Shown here: positions 1 to 14,400 of the stretch, in pieces
Layout of the letters: each line of letters starts with the position of its first letter
Position numbering within the stretch: the first letter of the stretch is position 1
NCBI RefSeq assembly: GCF_964199755.1
Contig: NC_133903.1
Span: forward strand, 53,745,239 to 53,809,238
Direction of reading: 5' to 3'
DNA from: Larus michahellis
Lineage: Eukaryota > Chordata > Aves > Charadriiformes > Laridae
DNA length: 64,000 bases
The notes under the pieces: generated by a model
Databases searched by the model: none
What the model was told of the DNA's origin: nothing
Seen by the model: only the letters and a program-made list of their open reading frames with translations
Translations under genes and position numbers: made by a program

Positions 1-2445
1 GGTCAAACTGTAATTTTTGTTTCACTTCACAGTTTCCATTTGAAATAAGATTCCATGACACATCTAAATCATTATACACAAGAGTCTATTCTAATAGTAG
101 TAGGCTCATAAAAAATAACAAGACCAAATGATAACTGTCTCCTGACCCATACATGTATTTACAATAGAAGTACTTTAATAAAGGTAGCTACATCCTCTAG
201 ATCCCCAGACCTTTATTTGAACTCTGCTGTAGCATAATTGACGGACAGAATTAGAGTGTATATTAAGACCTGGAACTGAACCTCTTCAGTAGGCTCAGCT
301 TCGCTCACATCACTCATAATATTAGAAAGAATCTGTGACAATCATATTAAAATGATGCCACCCTGACATAGATTAACAGAGTATGCAATTATATTTAAAT
401 GCTGTAATTGGAACTTGCTGTTAAGTGCCTACTGTCACTTCTCAATTCCCCTCAAGGCACGTAAACTGCTTCTTCCTTTGCTCTATAAATTTAATGCCAT
501 ATTCTGCACACAGAAAGAGCTGGTATTTCATCAAGAGCATTTTGTTTGCCTCAAATGCTGTGAAAACACAGGCCTTGTGAACACTGCAGGATATAAATCC
601 ATCCTGGAAAATGACTCTGTTAAAAAAAAAAAAGGGCATTTTGCCATTTCATGCTTATGGGGACAACCTGAGTCTCTGCATTTGATCAGTTTCTTAACCT
701 GAAAGCTGTTCTGAGCTCAATCTTTTTGTACACAGCAATTAGGAATAAAGATCCTGCAGGTGAAGGCAGGGCTGGTGAAGCTAATGATGCCCAGGTGCAC
801 CTTTTTAAGGCCCATGGATGCACCCAGGTGTTTCTGAGGGTCTCACCTCAGTGGCAGAATGGCTTTTGCTTCTGGTGGTGTGTGACAAAGAAGACCCCTT
901 GTGTGACTTTCTCAGCAGAGGCAGGACTGTGAATGGGGTAGGTAGGAAAGAAGTATTGTTGTTTATGCTTTTGTAGTAAGGTTTAATGGGAAATTTGGAA
1001 AAAAAAAAAAGGGCAATGGAAGTCTCTGGTGTGCCTCTCAGGAAAGACCCTCCACTGAGTGTTTCTGCAGCTTTCTGTGAACGTGATACTGTTGGCTGTT
1101 AGAAATTGGTTAGTTACTTACCTGTTTTATTAGATTTAGTGAGAATCATATGTATCCCAAGTTGTGATACGATTGCTTGCTTTGCTGAATTGTATTACTA
1201 TGGGTTAGCATCTAACATGCCTAAGAGTGTGTAAAGAATAGCAAAGTGTTAATTAAAGTCTGGGTGAAAATCTTGCCCTTCTCATGGATCCAGACTGATT
1301 GAAGCTGGATTTCTGTTTTTCCAGCACAGCCATGAACAGCACTGCTTTTCCTTCATGTCCGTTGCCAAAATGACCTAGACTTGAACTCTCCCAAGAATGG
1401 GAAAGTGCTTTTGTGTAGTCTCCATACTGGAGCAGTCTCAGAGACCTCGGTGTGATAGCCAGTATGTGTTACGTTGGTCATGCATAAATCTGCAATGTTG
1501 ACTCTTGCTCACTGAAAACTTAATCTAACATAACTAAGTCCTTTCATGCTTAAAACCAGCAGTTAAACAGTATTAATTTGGAGGTGCTTTGAAAAAGGCT
1601 GACTAGAAAAGTGTAGGAAGGAAAAGGTAGGATTTTTTTAATTATTATGACTGACTATAACTTTACTGTGAAAATTGGTATTATACAGGCTGGGGTGCAA
1701 TTAGACACGCATTCTCAGTGGTGGCTTTTTTTCTACCTACTGTACTTATGTTAATACTACATGATGTCTACAGGCCTTATTGATGTTTTGAAAACAGTGA
1801 CTATAAAGCTATATACATTGGTGGTTTTGATAAATACATAGAAGAATAACATCTGAGACTGGGCATTGCTCTGCATTGTACGAAAATCTGGCTATTAATC
1901 CCTTTCCATTTTCTGTCTTGAAACCATGTATTTTCCTCTGAGCAATGAAGTAGAAACCAGTACACCCAGATGCTACAGAGGGCTCTTGGCTCCCTCAGAA
2001 AACTTGGTCTTAAATAATGTTTTTGCAGTGTGGCAAGTGCTAGAACCCCACATGGTGACCTACATGGCATTGGCTAGAGCTTTTCTTGTGAATCGAATCC
2101 AAGAAAAGCAGCTGTCACTGAACTAGTAGAGCTGCAAAAGCACTAACATTTTAGCACTGCAGCTATTCTTCAGGGTACCTGATAGTAAATGTGAATGTTT
2201 CTAATGGGATACAATACTCTCATCAAAATTCTAGCATGCATATTTTCCTATAAAATTCTCTTTTTTCATTCTTTTATTCCTTACACTGTATGTACGAGAT
2301 GAACTCTGCTGTCTCCCTGAACTAGTGGAAAGTAAAAACAATGCAACTGAAAACTCTCTTAAACAGAATCTGCAATTGCTACCAACTGAATCTAGCTTAT
2401 GCTGCATATCACCATCACTGTATGCTAATGGCCTCATTAAAGCAT
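1..2445. other. Gene-free upstream DNA
   Basis: AT-rich sequence with only short, composition-driven open frames. Small A runs at about 621 and 999. I see no exon with a known protein signature, no RNA gene and no clear mobile element. Confidence 0.6.
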
Positions 2446-2534
2446 CATAGAATGGTTTATGTTGGAAGGGACCTTAAGATCATCTAGTTACGATGCCTCT
2501 GCCACGCACAGAGACACCTCCCTCTAGACCAGGT
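2446..2534 (-). mobile_element. CR1 LINE 3'-end fragment, inverted
   Basis: The + strand reads TCATAGAATGGTTTATG, then TTGGAAGGGACCTTAAGATC and CTCTAGACCAGGT. This is the reverse complement of the 3' end of avian/reptilian CR1 retrotransposons (GGTCCCTTCCAAC...CCATTCTATGA). It is heavily 5'-truncated, as is normal for CR1, and carries several substitutions, so it is old. No reverse transcriptase frame remains. This is one of the two main signs that the genome is avian. Confidence 0.85.
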
Positions 2535-3010
2535 AGAATACTAAGAATCCAATAGAATACTAAGTAGTACAATGCAAACAATAATATGAAAACATACAGC
2601 TTGTGTTGAGTCCAAACCCTATGCGCTCTCCCAATGCTTTGTGTCAAGGCAAGAGTTCAACTTACAGGGAGCCCCAAGAACGTCACTCTTCGGTCACCCT
2701 TTGTAAAAGCTTCCCTTTACTTTGTTGGAGTCCAACAGCATTGTTAACTGGTGGGTTTTTTCCAGGTGCTTTGAGCATTCTCCTACAAGGATTCACTATT
2801 AGTTTATCAGAGTTTGCAGCACTGGCTGCTGCTTTCTCAGCCAATATGGCAAGATTATGTAGATTAGGTCCTGCCCTAAGTTATCCAAGTCACTATCTCC
2901 ATTATTGAGACAACTGAGGCTATTTTAAGGCTGTTTTTGTTCCACTGCACTTGTTAATCTACTTTGTTAATTAAATTCTTTCTCTCAGGATTCCCTGTAG
3001 AATATGTAGA

Positions 3011-3080
3011 GTGAAATTCTGGCCCCAGTGAAGTCAGTGGCAAAACTCCCATTGTTTTCAATGGTCCGAGACTTCACCCA
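3011..3080. mobile_element. Palindromic MITE-like amniote repeat
   Basis: GTGAAATTCTGGCCCCAGTG at the left and a right end reading CAATGGTCCGAGACTTCACC form an imperfect inverted repeat around AAAACTCCCATTG. The layout (GTGAAATCCTGGCCCC... tip, TGAAGTCAATGG stem) resembles short palindromic non-autonomous elements common in crocodilian, turtle and bird DNA. Family assignment is from pattern memory. Confidence 0.5.
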
Positions 3081-6000
3081 TAAAATCAAAAAGGAAGAGA
3101 TGCAGGCCAACGGGCTACAAAAATACTACTGGAGTAATTTTCAATCTACTGCCATGACTGAGCCTTATATTTTGGAAATGAGAAGCTTAGTCCCAATAGC
3201 AGGCGACAATACATCTCTCCAAGGAACTAGTGGAAGTGCTGGTGAGGCTTAGAGGTTGTGACAGGCCTGCTGTCCTAATTAATAACTTGTCAGTCTCAGG
3301 ATGGAGTTAGGCTATTTCATCAGCACAGGACTCCAAACCTGGGGACATAGAAATGCGGGGCTAATTGAAGCTATGCACTGGCTTAAAATATCACAAAATT
3401 TGGGGGCGATTGAAGCATCTGGCATAAACTTCATGTGCAGTGATACTTCATTAACTTCAGGATATACTTCTAGCAAACACCATTGTAGCGTAAAAGGAAT
3501 TGGAGTTTCAAATTTCCTCACACACAAGCAAAGATGTGCCTAAGGGAATGGTTGTATCTTAAAGTATTGTGTATCTAGTAAAACAAAATAGCCTTTTAGC
3601 ATTTTAGGGGTTGGGAGGATAAAGGGCTAGATTTCCTGAAAACCCTGTAGTTTTGGGAAAGGTATCAGTGATAATAAAAGGAAAAGGAAAGACAGCATAA
3701 AGTACATGACTTCTGGCGGAAATGTATAGAAAACCAGAGTTTGAATACAGTGACCTGAAGAAAGATACAGTAGCAGTTGGCCAACTTTTGCTTCAAAATT
3801 TTGTTGGAACATTTTAGCTGAGAGACCCTGACTATGTCGGACAGTTAATTTTTTCATGACTTTATAAGGGAGCCATTGCCATTCCCATTTATACCGAATC
3901 GGAAATGGAGGCACATAAAAATGTGCCAAAGGTTTTAGCATCTACTATGAATTTAGAGCCCATGACCCCTAAGTCCTATGCCAGCCTTCTAAAAACTAAA
4001 TGCAACTGTGGAAATGCTCCAGTAGCTTTCACCTAAGGAGTCAGAAAAAGAATTATTTTGTATTTAACTGGTGAAAGGTCTTTTACAACTCGCTAGTTTG
4101 CACCATGCACACTGTTTCAGAGTGCTGAAACCCACGTTTCAATATTGTGCAACTCTTTCTTTTTTTTCACCAAAATACACTGAAGATGCATACCAGCCTT
4201 GTCCTTCCATCCAGAGTTTGAAAACTTCATGAACTGAAATCTGTAGCTTAAACATTTGTTGTTGAGGTACAGTTCAGATTCTTTCAGTTGTTGAGATAAG
4301 TAACTACCTGCTCCCAAAAGCATACTTGCAGCCCTAGGAAAGTTCAAATCTCAGTCAGCACCTTTTAACTTGGGTTCATCTCTAGTGTATGCTTCAAGTA
4401 GTCATTTAGATAAATGCAGGTTATTATGCACTTTTCATCCTTCCCTGAAGAAGACAGTCCTCATCCGAACAGAATCTGTCAGCTATTTGGAAAAATAAGG
4501 AGAATGAGAGTAAAGTGTAAGGCGTATCGCCTGCCAAATGGTCCAGAAACTATCTACCTATCTTATCTATCCTAAGTCCACCATCCCTGGGAGTAGCTGG
4601 ATTCCTCTGGGGAAGCAAATTCAGACTTATTGCATCATTCTAGCAGCCAGCCAGAAGGGGGAGATGACAGCCAGGCTCTTTAAAACCTAGAGGGCCAAAT
4701 AACTCTTAACTCCACTAATCACATCCAGCAAGAATAAATAGCTTTTGCTATCCGTTTTGTCACTTAGGACAAAGTAGACTTATAACTAGCAGAAATGTGG
4801 AATGAGTGGAAGAATTATGAGTGGAAATAAGGAAAGAGGACTCTTGAAAACACTGGGAGGCCACAAGGAAATTGTTTTTGGGAGAACCTAAGTTTTTCCT
4901 GCCCCCGAGGAAAGCTAGGACAAGTGGCTAGATGGAAGAGTTTGCATTAAAGGAACGTGTGTTCTATAAACGGATCGCATTAGGTCCACTTGGTTATGGA
5001 TAACTGTCAGGTCTGATGGTTATGATATCATCTGTACTCCTATGAACATAAATTATTTTTTCCATCCAGGCTACTACATACCATTTCTGTACTCAACAGC
5101 AAGGTGTAAAGGGAGTTAAATGTCAATTACATTTAATCCACTAAAGCTAGGTGTGAAAACCTGTACAATTCAGGGAAAATATTGTATGTACTTTACATAT
5201 CTTGCGCCTCGCAAGTGCTGTTTCCTCTTCCTGTTGACATTTTGGATTATTTGTTGGCTATTTCAGAACTCTTTCAGCTGAGATTTTCCGTGTTACTCTG
5301 ATAAAATCATACTGTTTGATAATGAAGTTGGGAAGGAACAGTAACCTAACGTGGGACTTATCTAATGCTGAAAGTGGTTATTTGTAAACAGACGCTGCTA
5401 CTAAGTGCTTAAATTCGATAATAAATGGTACCTATCTCATGAATGCCTTTCACTCCTTTTAGTGTGGTGTGCAGTCTGGGATGGTTTTTTTTCTGCTTTT
5501 AGGATGTTTTAGGGATGCAATTTGCTTGTGAATCTTGCACCACCATCACTGGTTCAATACAGGCTTAAAGGGATTAGTTCTTTTCTAGAAAGTCCCAGGT
5601 GGATTTTTTTATTAACCTTTTGGGTAATAAACATTTATCTCATTTTTACAGCAGCATTTAATACCATCTATTTATAGCCAAATATCTGTAAATCCATTAC
5701 ATGAGCTGAAAATGCACCTGCTTCAGAAAAAAAGCTCTCTAGAGAACCCACAGCAGGCACTGATAATTGTAAACAAAACAAAACAAGAGCTCATAAAATA
5801 AAAATAAAAGTATTACCTTGAGTATCATGTCTTACAGAATGACTGCTTTGAACAAAAATGCAATTATTATCATAGCATGTCTGTTTAAAAAAAAAAAAAA
5901 AAAGGTGGGGGGAGAAGAGGATGATTGAGTTAGAGTGAAACTGAGGTGGATGCTCATGTGCCGAAGCCACAATGACTGCATCTGGGACGTCGTGCGTATA

Positions 6001-8209
6001 TCAATTGAGAGCATGACACTGTGCTATTAATATATTACACTGTGATCTACCTGACCATCATCAGGCTTGTTGCTTATAAATTTATAGCCCCCAAAACTGC
6101 TTTGAATGCTCTGTATGAAGAAATAATAATACAGGCCAGTGGTGGAAGCAACCCTGGTAAATCCCATACCTGCTGTAGTCTTGGCTCCCACAGACCTTAC
6201 AGAATCAGCATAGGTTTTAAAAGAGTGAGGATGATAAATCAATGGAAAAAAATGGGCCAGAATACTCCCTGCCATCTGAAAAACATCTCCTCATGGTATG
6301 TGTTGTGAATACACCTAACTCAGAGCAGGGAGGGTGAGCTAGAAACCAGCAATAGTGTTTTCAGGTGGAACACATTTTAAGTGTAAGTTGATTTAATTGT
6401 CATCTTACTTTCTTAAAGGTAAGCGTATGCTTAAAAGCTTTGAATTCGAGTTGCAGTAAGAGAAATAGTTATTACCGTTAAAAATTTTTTTTAAAAGTGT
6501 GATTGACTCTCAGGGTATAATAACATTCTTCTTTCAGGCCTATTTGAACTTTCATTATCTTGAAACTTTTAAGATTAAGCTAGCTCCAAGTTTGGATTTA
6601 ATCAGTGCTGGTTTTTAATTGTGAACTGCTAATAAATCTGTGTACACCACCTTTTTCTAGAAGGTGATATTTTCTTACTGTGGAGCGCTACAGTTTGTCA
6701 TAGTTCCCATGTTTTCCAAAAGTTATATCAATTTGGTTGCCTGAAAAGATATTTAACTGGAGCAATATGACAGGAGGCGTAAAATGCATGTGATATTGAG
6801 GCAACCTGAAATTTTGATACTTTTTAAATAAATAAATGCTTTTTTTCCACCTATTGAAGTAATTATTCTGGCAATATGCCTGCCAACAATGCAACAGTCA
6901 CCATTTCTAACTATGTGAACCTCTTGTATCTAAAAGGCAGAAATAGGGGTCAAAGAAATTACATCGCTGCAGCATGAGAGACAGAAGAACTCTTTTTCGC
7001 TGGACTGATCAAATTAATTATGCTAAATAGCTGAAAACAGAGGGAAATGAAACAGAATTAGCCCTTCAAATGATGCTTAAGGCAAAGCCAGAAATGAGCC
7101 CACTTCAGAGTGGTCCAGTGATATTTACAAATCAGGATCTCATGCCGTTCCCTCTGGCTCTGGCTGACACCAGTTTCAGTCATTGGTACAGGTTTCTGTT
7201 GCAGAACTGCACCATACGGGAGCAGAGGGTGAGAGCTGTGAAGTTCTGGGATGCCACTACTGCTAAACATGCAGGTTTTTAGAGAATTTTCTGCAATTAC
7301 TAATGCTGAATTTTGATTTGCCATTTACATAATGTGATTTTTCTTTTTCTGTAAGTGGAAGCTAAGAGCTTCCCAAGAAGTCTTGTGTTTGGATGGAATA
7401 GGTAAATGTGCATCAAGCCAAATTTCTATAGCATGTACACCTGTGCAGCCCAGAGGGAGCACTGAATCAAACAAATGTAACGGAGGAACAGGGGGTGAGG
7501 GGGGGAAACTGTTTAGAGTCTTCATTTATATCAAAATAAATGATAACTGTGCTTATTTCCAACACTGAATCCATTCACAAGGTGATTTTGATTTAATTTA
7601 ATGAGTAGTCTTCCTGCTGCTGCAGTGCTCTGAAAACTAATGATAGTGTTCAATTTCCAATCTAAAAGGTTGATAATACTATCAATTTAATCATGCATAT
7701 ACTTTGGTTGAAATGTTTGTCCTATTGACATCAATAGCTGTCTGTTTCCTTACCGGAGTTAACAATGCAATCAAGGAACCAGATGTACCCATGATTTGGA
7801 GACGGAATTTTCTTAGTATTCACAACTTTTGACGTAATCTCAAGACAAGATACTGCGTAGCCAAGGAACAGATCGAGACCATTTGCTTTGGTTTGGGAGT
7901 AATGTTTTGCTTTGTTTTTTGATTAATACCAGGCACAACTTTCTTTTGCAGAAGTCAGTAGTCTATCCTCCCCACGTCAGTGGTGGACTTAAGTCTTCCC
8001 CTCCTGTCTTTATCAGTCAGGAAATGCATGAGTAAGAAGTAGAGATTGAAGCATAAAGTGTTCCCAATAGCTCTCATAATTCAGTGAAGGTCATTGGGTT
8101 TGTACTCACCCAGAAAAGACTTCACATGAGAAATTAAACAATGTCTGTACTGAAGGTTAAAACTCTTTTGCACTCGAAATTGTTCCAGCGTATATAGAAT
8201 AATAAATTT
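3081..8209. other. Gene-free upstream DNA
   Basis: AT-rich. It holds the poly(A)17/purine tract at 5887. The stretch around 5410-5450 (ATAATAAATGGTACCTATCTC) is faintly like a MIR core but too diverged to call. No exon recognised. Confidence 0.55.
5887..5903 (+). repeat. Poly(A)17 run
   Basis: Seventeen A followed by GGTGGGGGGAGAAGAGG, a short purine-rich tract. No retroposed gene or SINE body is recognised immediately upstream. Confidence 0.9.
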
Positions 8210-8425
8210 ATATAAGGTTTGTAAAATGCTTTTATCTAAAATAACATATATTTCTTTACATTTACGTATGGGTTATTATTTCCATTTTCTAAAAAGAGAA
8301 CCTTAGGCTCAGAAATACTGTTTCGTTTGGCTAGGTCATGTAGCGTATACACGGAAGAATGAAGAATACAAAACCGTTGTTCTGCTTCCTGAATCTGACT
8401 GTACATTAACCACTACACAAGTCTG
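8210..8425 (-). mobile_element. Ancient MIR/CORE-SINE-like element, inverted
   Basis: The order of motifs matches an inverted MIR: a GTAAAATGCTTTTATC-like segment, then GGTTATTATTTCCATTTTCT, CCTTAGGCTCAG, GGCTAGGTCATGTAG, and finally ATTAACCACTACAC. These correspond to the reverse complement of the MIR tail, core and head (the head being GTGGTTAA). It is diverged throughout, as expected for an element predating modern birds. A related L2/CORE family is an alternative. Edges are approximate. Confidence 0.65.
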
Positions 8426-11400
8426 GGTAAACAAAAGGCTGATGAAAGAGTTTGCAGAGGCCTTAAAAGCACTTTCTATGGTGGGAAACTAACTCTTTGA
8501 TAAAGGAGAGTATAAAACAGCTCTTGAAGGGATGGTGAAAATGGAACAGTAACTTGTTGAAGTAGACAGCAAGAAAGCCACTGTGGTACCATTATTAGGA
8601 AGTGTTCTTGAGACAAGATGAAATGCTTCTCTGGGTGGAACTACATGGTTAACGAGGTTGTTAGGATTACATGGGGTTCCTTCATAATTAATATACACAC
8701 ATATCTCTAGAGTTGTGTATTACTTAATAGAGTATTCTGCACACTGAAAATTAGAACTACAGATAAGACTAAAACTGAGGAGGACTGTCAGTATTGGAGG
8801 GACTTAAATTATGCTTCTTCCAAGCAAAAAAAACCTTTATGAGAAGATGTTACTTTCTAATGGTCTGAAGCATGGCGTTTAAATTTGAACGGTTTGGAAT
8901 AGTGTAGACACTTGAGTGACTTATCCAATTCAACATAGAGAAACATGAAGTAATGAGATCGAGGGGAAGGTAATCAAGAAAAAAGTTTTACTGTTATTTC
9001 TTTTATTATGGGGATGTGAACAAAAGAAAGATGTGGTAGTGATTTGAAATAAGCCCTCTGAAGTAATGAAATAATTTTAAATAGCAATAACAAAACCTTA
9101 GGAACAAGTAAAAGTTTTCATGTTAGCTACCTCATTTATTAAACCAAGAAATGCTATAGTAAACAAACGGATGGGGCGAAAGGTTATTCCTCTGGGGGCA
9201 TTCTGTGATACATTAACACTACAAATCCAAGCCTCAGACAGTAAAAGAAGCTCCTGAGATCTGTTACAGAGTACCCAGTACATGGACTTCAGAAGTAAAT
9301 TGTGTACATATTAGGAAAAAGAAAACATGGAAATAAAGCTTGTTACCAGACTTCAGCAGCCCAGGAATTACGAACGTTTTTTGTGCTTTCATTATCCCAG
9401 CTTCCTAATGATTTAGGTATATCAGAAACAGAGTTGTGGCTTTGGCTTCCCTATTGTAGTCACTGATGCCATGAGATAACGCAGATGTTTAAAGTTGCAC
9501 GTGTGTCCTTCCTGAATCAGCCCTGCAGCACCTGCATTCCTTAGAGAGGTGCTGTGATAGGAAATGCAAAGTAATGTCAGTGGGACTTCTTATTCACCAA
9601 GTTAAGAATTTCCTGAACTTGAGCCCAAAACTGAACTCATTTCTGTTTCAAATGGCTGGTTGTCTAGCTACAGTAGTTAATTGCAGCCAGATTGAAGAAA
9701 AATGGTTGAAAGACTCTCGGATTCTTCAGTTGTCTGCGGAGTCTTCTTTCTCTTAAAATGATGTTGAGAGCTCTTGAGGGGTATGCCCCTAGTTTGTTAT
9801 CTATATTAGTGTCCCACTAAACAGTGAGGGGTCTCTATAAACATGTTAAGTCAAACCACCTTGAAACGAGAAGGTACAACCACGTTTGGTTTGATCACAC
9901 ACGAGGACCTGACATATTACTTTCCATTTAAGGTCAATATTTTTGACTGTGTCTTAATAAATATAATGTTTTCTCAGAGCTAACTTTGCATTCTCCTCAC
10001 ACCCGTGTAACCCTTTCTTTTCCCTTAGGCTACCTCTTTCCTTTAACAACTTTGAAAATGTTAATATTTTTTCTATTCTGAAGACAGAAACCAGCTGCAT
10101 TAGACGTTTTTAAGACTATTAGCCTGAGCCTTAAAGATAGGGACTGTGACTCTTGCCATCTTGCAAGGCCTGAGAGAATCTTGATCTCCTCACAAGTGGA
10201 TAGTTTGACTTGCCTATACGCATTTTTCTTTTTCTGCTAAGAAATCCTTCAGATGAATTATGGTTTGGGATTGCTAGTTGTATTCTCTGGTATTCTAGCA
10301 AAATGAATTGGAAAAGCACTCATCACAGACGATGTGCAAGAGCAGGATCATTCAGGGACTGCGGGGACATCAGGCAAGGAACCACAGAATAAAATGAACA
10401 TGCAATGCAATTGCTTAAAGTTTAGTAGATGAAGAATTGGAAGAATTAAATAGGTGAAAACATTAAAAAGGCTTTGTGGGCCACAGGTGTCCTTCGAGAC
10501 TACACCTTCAGAACTTCTTCAATATAGTTATTCAGTCAATATAGTATAACCGGTAAAGAAACTTAGCTTTCCAAAAGGTAAACAGAAGATCTTGTCTTGG
10601 GTTTATAACTAGTAAAGAAAGAGCAAACAAACAAAAAAGTTCCAAATGATAATCTATTTTTTGATCTGGAGTCTTTAACATTGTCAAAACTTGCAAAGTG
10701 TTGCAAACGACATCACAAAACCGAGTGAAGAGGTGGCAACATGGCACCTGGAAATTCAGGTTAACAAGCGCAAAGTAATGGATGTGGAGGGAAACTGAGC
10801 TGCTGCACAGAACAGTTGGATCTAACCTACCCATTATCACTCTGAAATTAGATTTTTGGAACTGTTGTGGATGCTCCTGGGTAACTGTCCACTTTTGTGG
10901 TGCAAACTGGCAAAAAGAAAACATTGCTAGGAACCGAGTGTGAAGCAAGGAACACGTTTATGTTGTTGTGCCCAGTGTGTGCCCAAATCTGAATGCAGTG
11001 AACTGCTCTCTCATCCAAGCACTTGTGTGTTTTTGAGGACTGGGCTGTTGCAATGGGCTCTGCAATTCATAGGTAGTTGTTTAGCGTGGTGCCAGTGTAC
11101 AGCAGGCAGAGTTGTGAACTTACAGCATCCACTGCTGTTGTAATCACAGCTAAATCCCTGCAAAAATACAAATGACTAAGTACCTGTGAAATTGCTTGAA
11201 TCAAATAAAAACAGAAGCAGAAGCTTTACCTGAGACCAAACAGAAATAGACTTCACCTTTTCTGAGGGTTACAGATGCTTGGTTAACCTCTGCTGCCACA
11301 GCAGCTCTAATTTGCCTTGGTGTTCCCACAACTGATACTAAAGGAACAGTGGCAAAAATAAGTAAATAAAATAGCTCTGAGGGAGGTTTTTCCCAGTGCA

Positions 11401-14400
11401 GTTTTGGTCTACCTAGAAGCCACTCAAGGGAAGCCATTTCTCATTGTGTTTCTGCCTCCTTTTATATATTCCTTCTTGGGTGTTTGGTCAAACCAACCTT
11501 CTGAACTGGTTCAGCCTTTGCCTGCATTTGGAGATGTCAAATTACAACTGAAAGATGGCGAAGCGCTCATTTTTCTCTTTCCCATTCACAGCTGCCAAGC
11601 TACTGTGTTTTAGCACCTGCACAAATTAGCATACTCTGCTCCAGCCGAGTACTGACTCCTGGACATCTCTAAAGCTCTTATTATGGTCTAAAACAGAAAT
11701 TACTATTGGCTTCGGAATTGCCAGCTCTTCTTGTGGTATCTGTATTTCCTTTGTGTCCCATCCAACCAGAGCAAGGATGTATTCGTAGCTGGTGAAAATT
11801 GATTTCAATACACAAAAGCTGGTGATGCTTTGCTGATTTACATCTACTAAGGATCTGACCTGTCTTTGAAGCCCTGACAGGCCTATGTTGTTGGCTTTCT
11901 TGCAAATAATATATCTTTTTTTATATAGTATAGTCAGGTGCGTCTCTTCCAACCTTTAACTTAGGTAACAAACGTATGTTGAATGTATGGAAATGCAGTG
12001 TGCTTTCTATATAGAGTATCATTTGCTTCTGTGAGTGGGCATCACATCAAGCTTACCTTTGTGTAGCCAGTTTAAGTCTCTTCAGGCAACCAAATCTTAT
12101 GCAAAACATCCTTTATGGCCCAGCCCCCCTACAGCAAGTAGCATGCATTTCTGGACAGTGCCGTCACTGTAGTTTTAAGTTTTGATAAATACCGACCTGT
12201 GTGGCTGCTGGCTGCTGCTATGCAGTAAGTCAGTGAACGGGGATAAATCCTGGCTGTGAATTCTTCTAGCAAGCCTCTCGCTTCTATTCATAGCCCTACA
12301 TACAGATGTAATTGAAAGCCCGGTTAAACTAGTGAGAGCAGACATAGACCAAGCCTCTTACAACTTGGCTGTGGAAAAAAAGGAAGACTAGGAAGTTATT
12401 TGTTTAATTTGAAGAGAGTTTACATAAATACGCTTTGCAAAGAAACCTTCCTGTCAGTGTTGTATGGTGGTTGGATTAATTTTGTAATATACTTTGGGTA
12501 GCAAGGTTAAAGCACGTGGCTGCCTATATTTCTATTGCAAGTACTGTGCTGTATATGGGCTCTTGTCTGATTTCAGTGCCGACAAACTGAGCCTCTGCCA
12601 TTACTAATGTACCCATGCATCAGCAAGACCATTAACCTCTCCTTTTACATGCTCAGCCCTGAAGTGGTTATTATTTATCAAGCAAAGCACGTTGCAAATA
12701 TTCTCAGCAGATTTTCTAGTTCTGTTTTCCTTCTTTTGCTGACGAGCTACGGTGCACTACCCTTTGCCTTGTAAAGAGGAGGAAATAATACCAGATACTT
12801 TACAAAAAAGCAAAATAACTGTTTAAAGATGGGAAAATATTGGTATATGCTAATATTCTAATCCTAAATGTGTTTTTTTTAAGTTTAATCTCTCATTTTT
12901 CTCAAAGTAGCTAGAAAATATTGTACACTTGATGGTAGAAAAGAGTTTCTTTCACCATTTTTTGAGAAAATGCTTTGATATTAAGTTGTCATTTTTTATA
13001 CATTTTTCATCATTTTTAGTTGTGAGAAAAATCCTGTTCACTGAGAACCTATAAAAATGCTGATTGAAATTTTTTTTTTTTTTGGTAAAAACAGTTCCTT
13101 TGTATCATTTCTAACTGTTGCAAAACCCTAAGTTTACTATGAAGAGCATGCCATATTCTTTGTGTGCTGCTATATTCAATCATATTATAGAATAGCTTGA
13201 AAAAATATATGCACAGACGATGTCCTTGGCATTATTTGATGAATTTCTAATTAGAGTAGGGGAAAAAGCAGCAGCAGAAGCGTAACGTGAAGAGGGGTGG
13301 TGATAAGGCTGCCTATTTTGTTATATGAGACAAGGTGGCAAATTCAACAGAGGAAAAACTGCTGAGAGTCAAAGCCAACTTCTCCCAGCCGTGGGGCGTG
13401 AGGCTGTTCCCATTGGAAGCAGTGCTGCTTTTTTCAAGGCTACCGGAGCCTGGGGGAATGGTTCTTGGGCTTTCGCTAGCCCACATCTCCCCTTTTCCTG
13501 CCAGCAGCCCTGGCCCCACTCCCATTTCAGTTACAGCACTGTGAACGGGTCTGCAACCTTGATGGAGAAGCAGGAAAGTGATGTTGTTAATGAGAGCTAA
13601 TTGTCACTATACACCCCATCTGCCGAAAGCATGCAGGATATGTTGTTTAAATGGCAGGGTGTAGGAAAGAGTGCTTATACAGGGGAGTATCTGTATAGCA
13701 TATCAGCCTGCGTGTTAAGAGTTGCTCGTGCAATTGTGGGTCTTAAAAAGCTGATTCAGTAGGTATCTAACAAGAGCACCTTCTTTCCAAATTTTATTTT
13801 CTTGGAGCATTTGGTATGGCAGGCATAGGAATTGACTGAGCTGAAGGGTTTCACAATGGAGAGGGTGAGATTACTTCAAACTTTGTCTGAGTGGCAGGAC
13901 CTCATAAGACAGGGGGTTCCCTTTGCCCGGATCTCCTTTCTGTGTAATTTCTATTATGAAGACTACTTCCACCTCTACAGTGTCCCTCTATAATGCCCAT
14001 GACCTCAGGACTATGAGAGTGGAACCGGGATGCAAATCTGCTGGAGTTATCCCCCTGTGCCCACACACACATTTTTAATCTTCCAACATCAGACACAATG
14101 CATGTGATTCTGATCTCATTTATAGTACTACAAAATGGAGATTAATTCCATCTAAATCATGCAGCCAAGTCAAGTTTTGGAAGTGTACCTTTAAGAAGCA
14201 TATGGCAGAACAAAAATGTATTAAAGTCATCAATATTTATGGAGCAGGTAAAATGCATATTAGACAGGCTAGATCCCATCTGTCAAAATAATCTTCATTC
14301 CAACTTGCTATCCAAAATGATGAAGACTAATCCTAGGGCCAGCTCCTTAAGTCAGGTTAAAAGACAACATATTCCTGTGCCAACAAAAGTGAGGTTATCG

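Noticed and set aside
10532..10948. 138-codon - strand frame
   Set aside because: Its hydrophobic and Cys/Phe-rich composition is what reversed AT-rich DNA gives. No homologue recognised.
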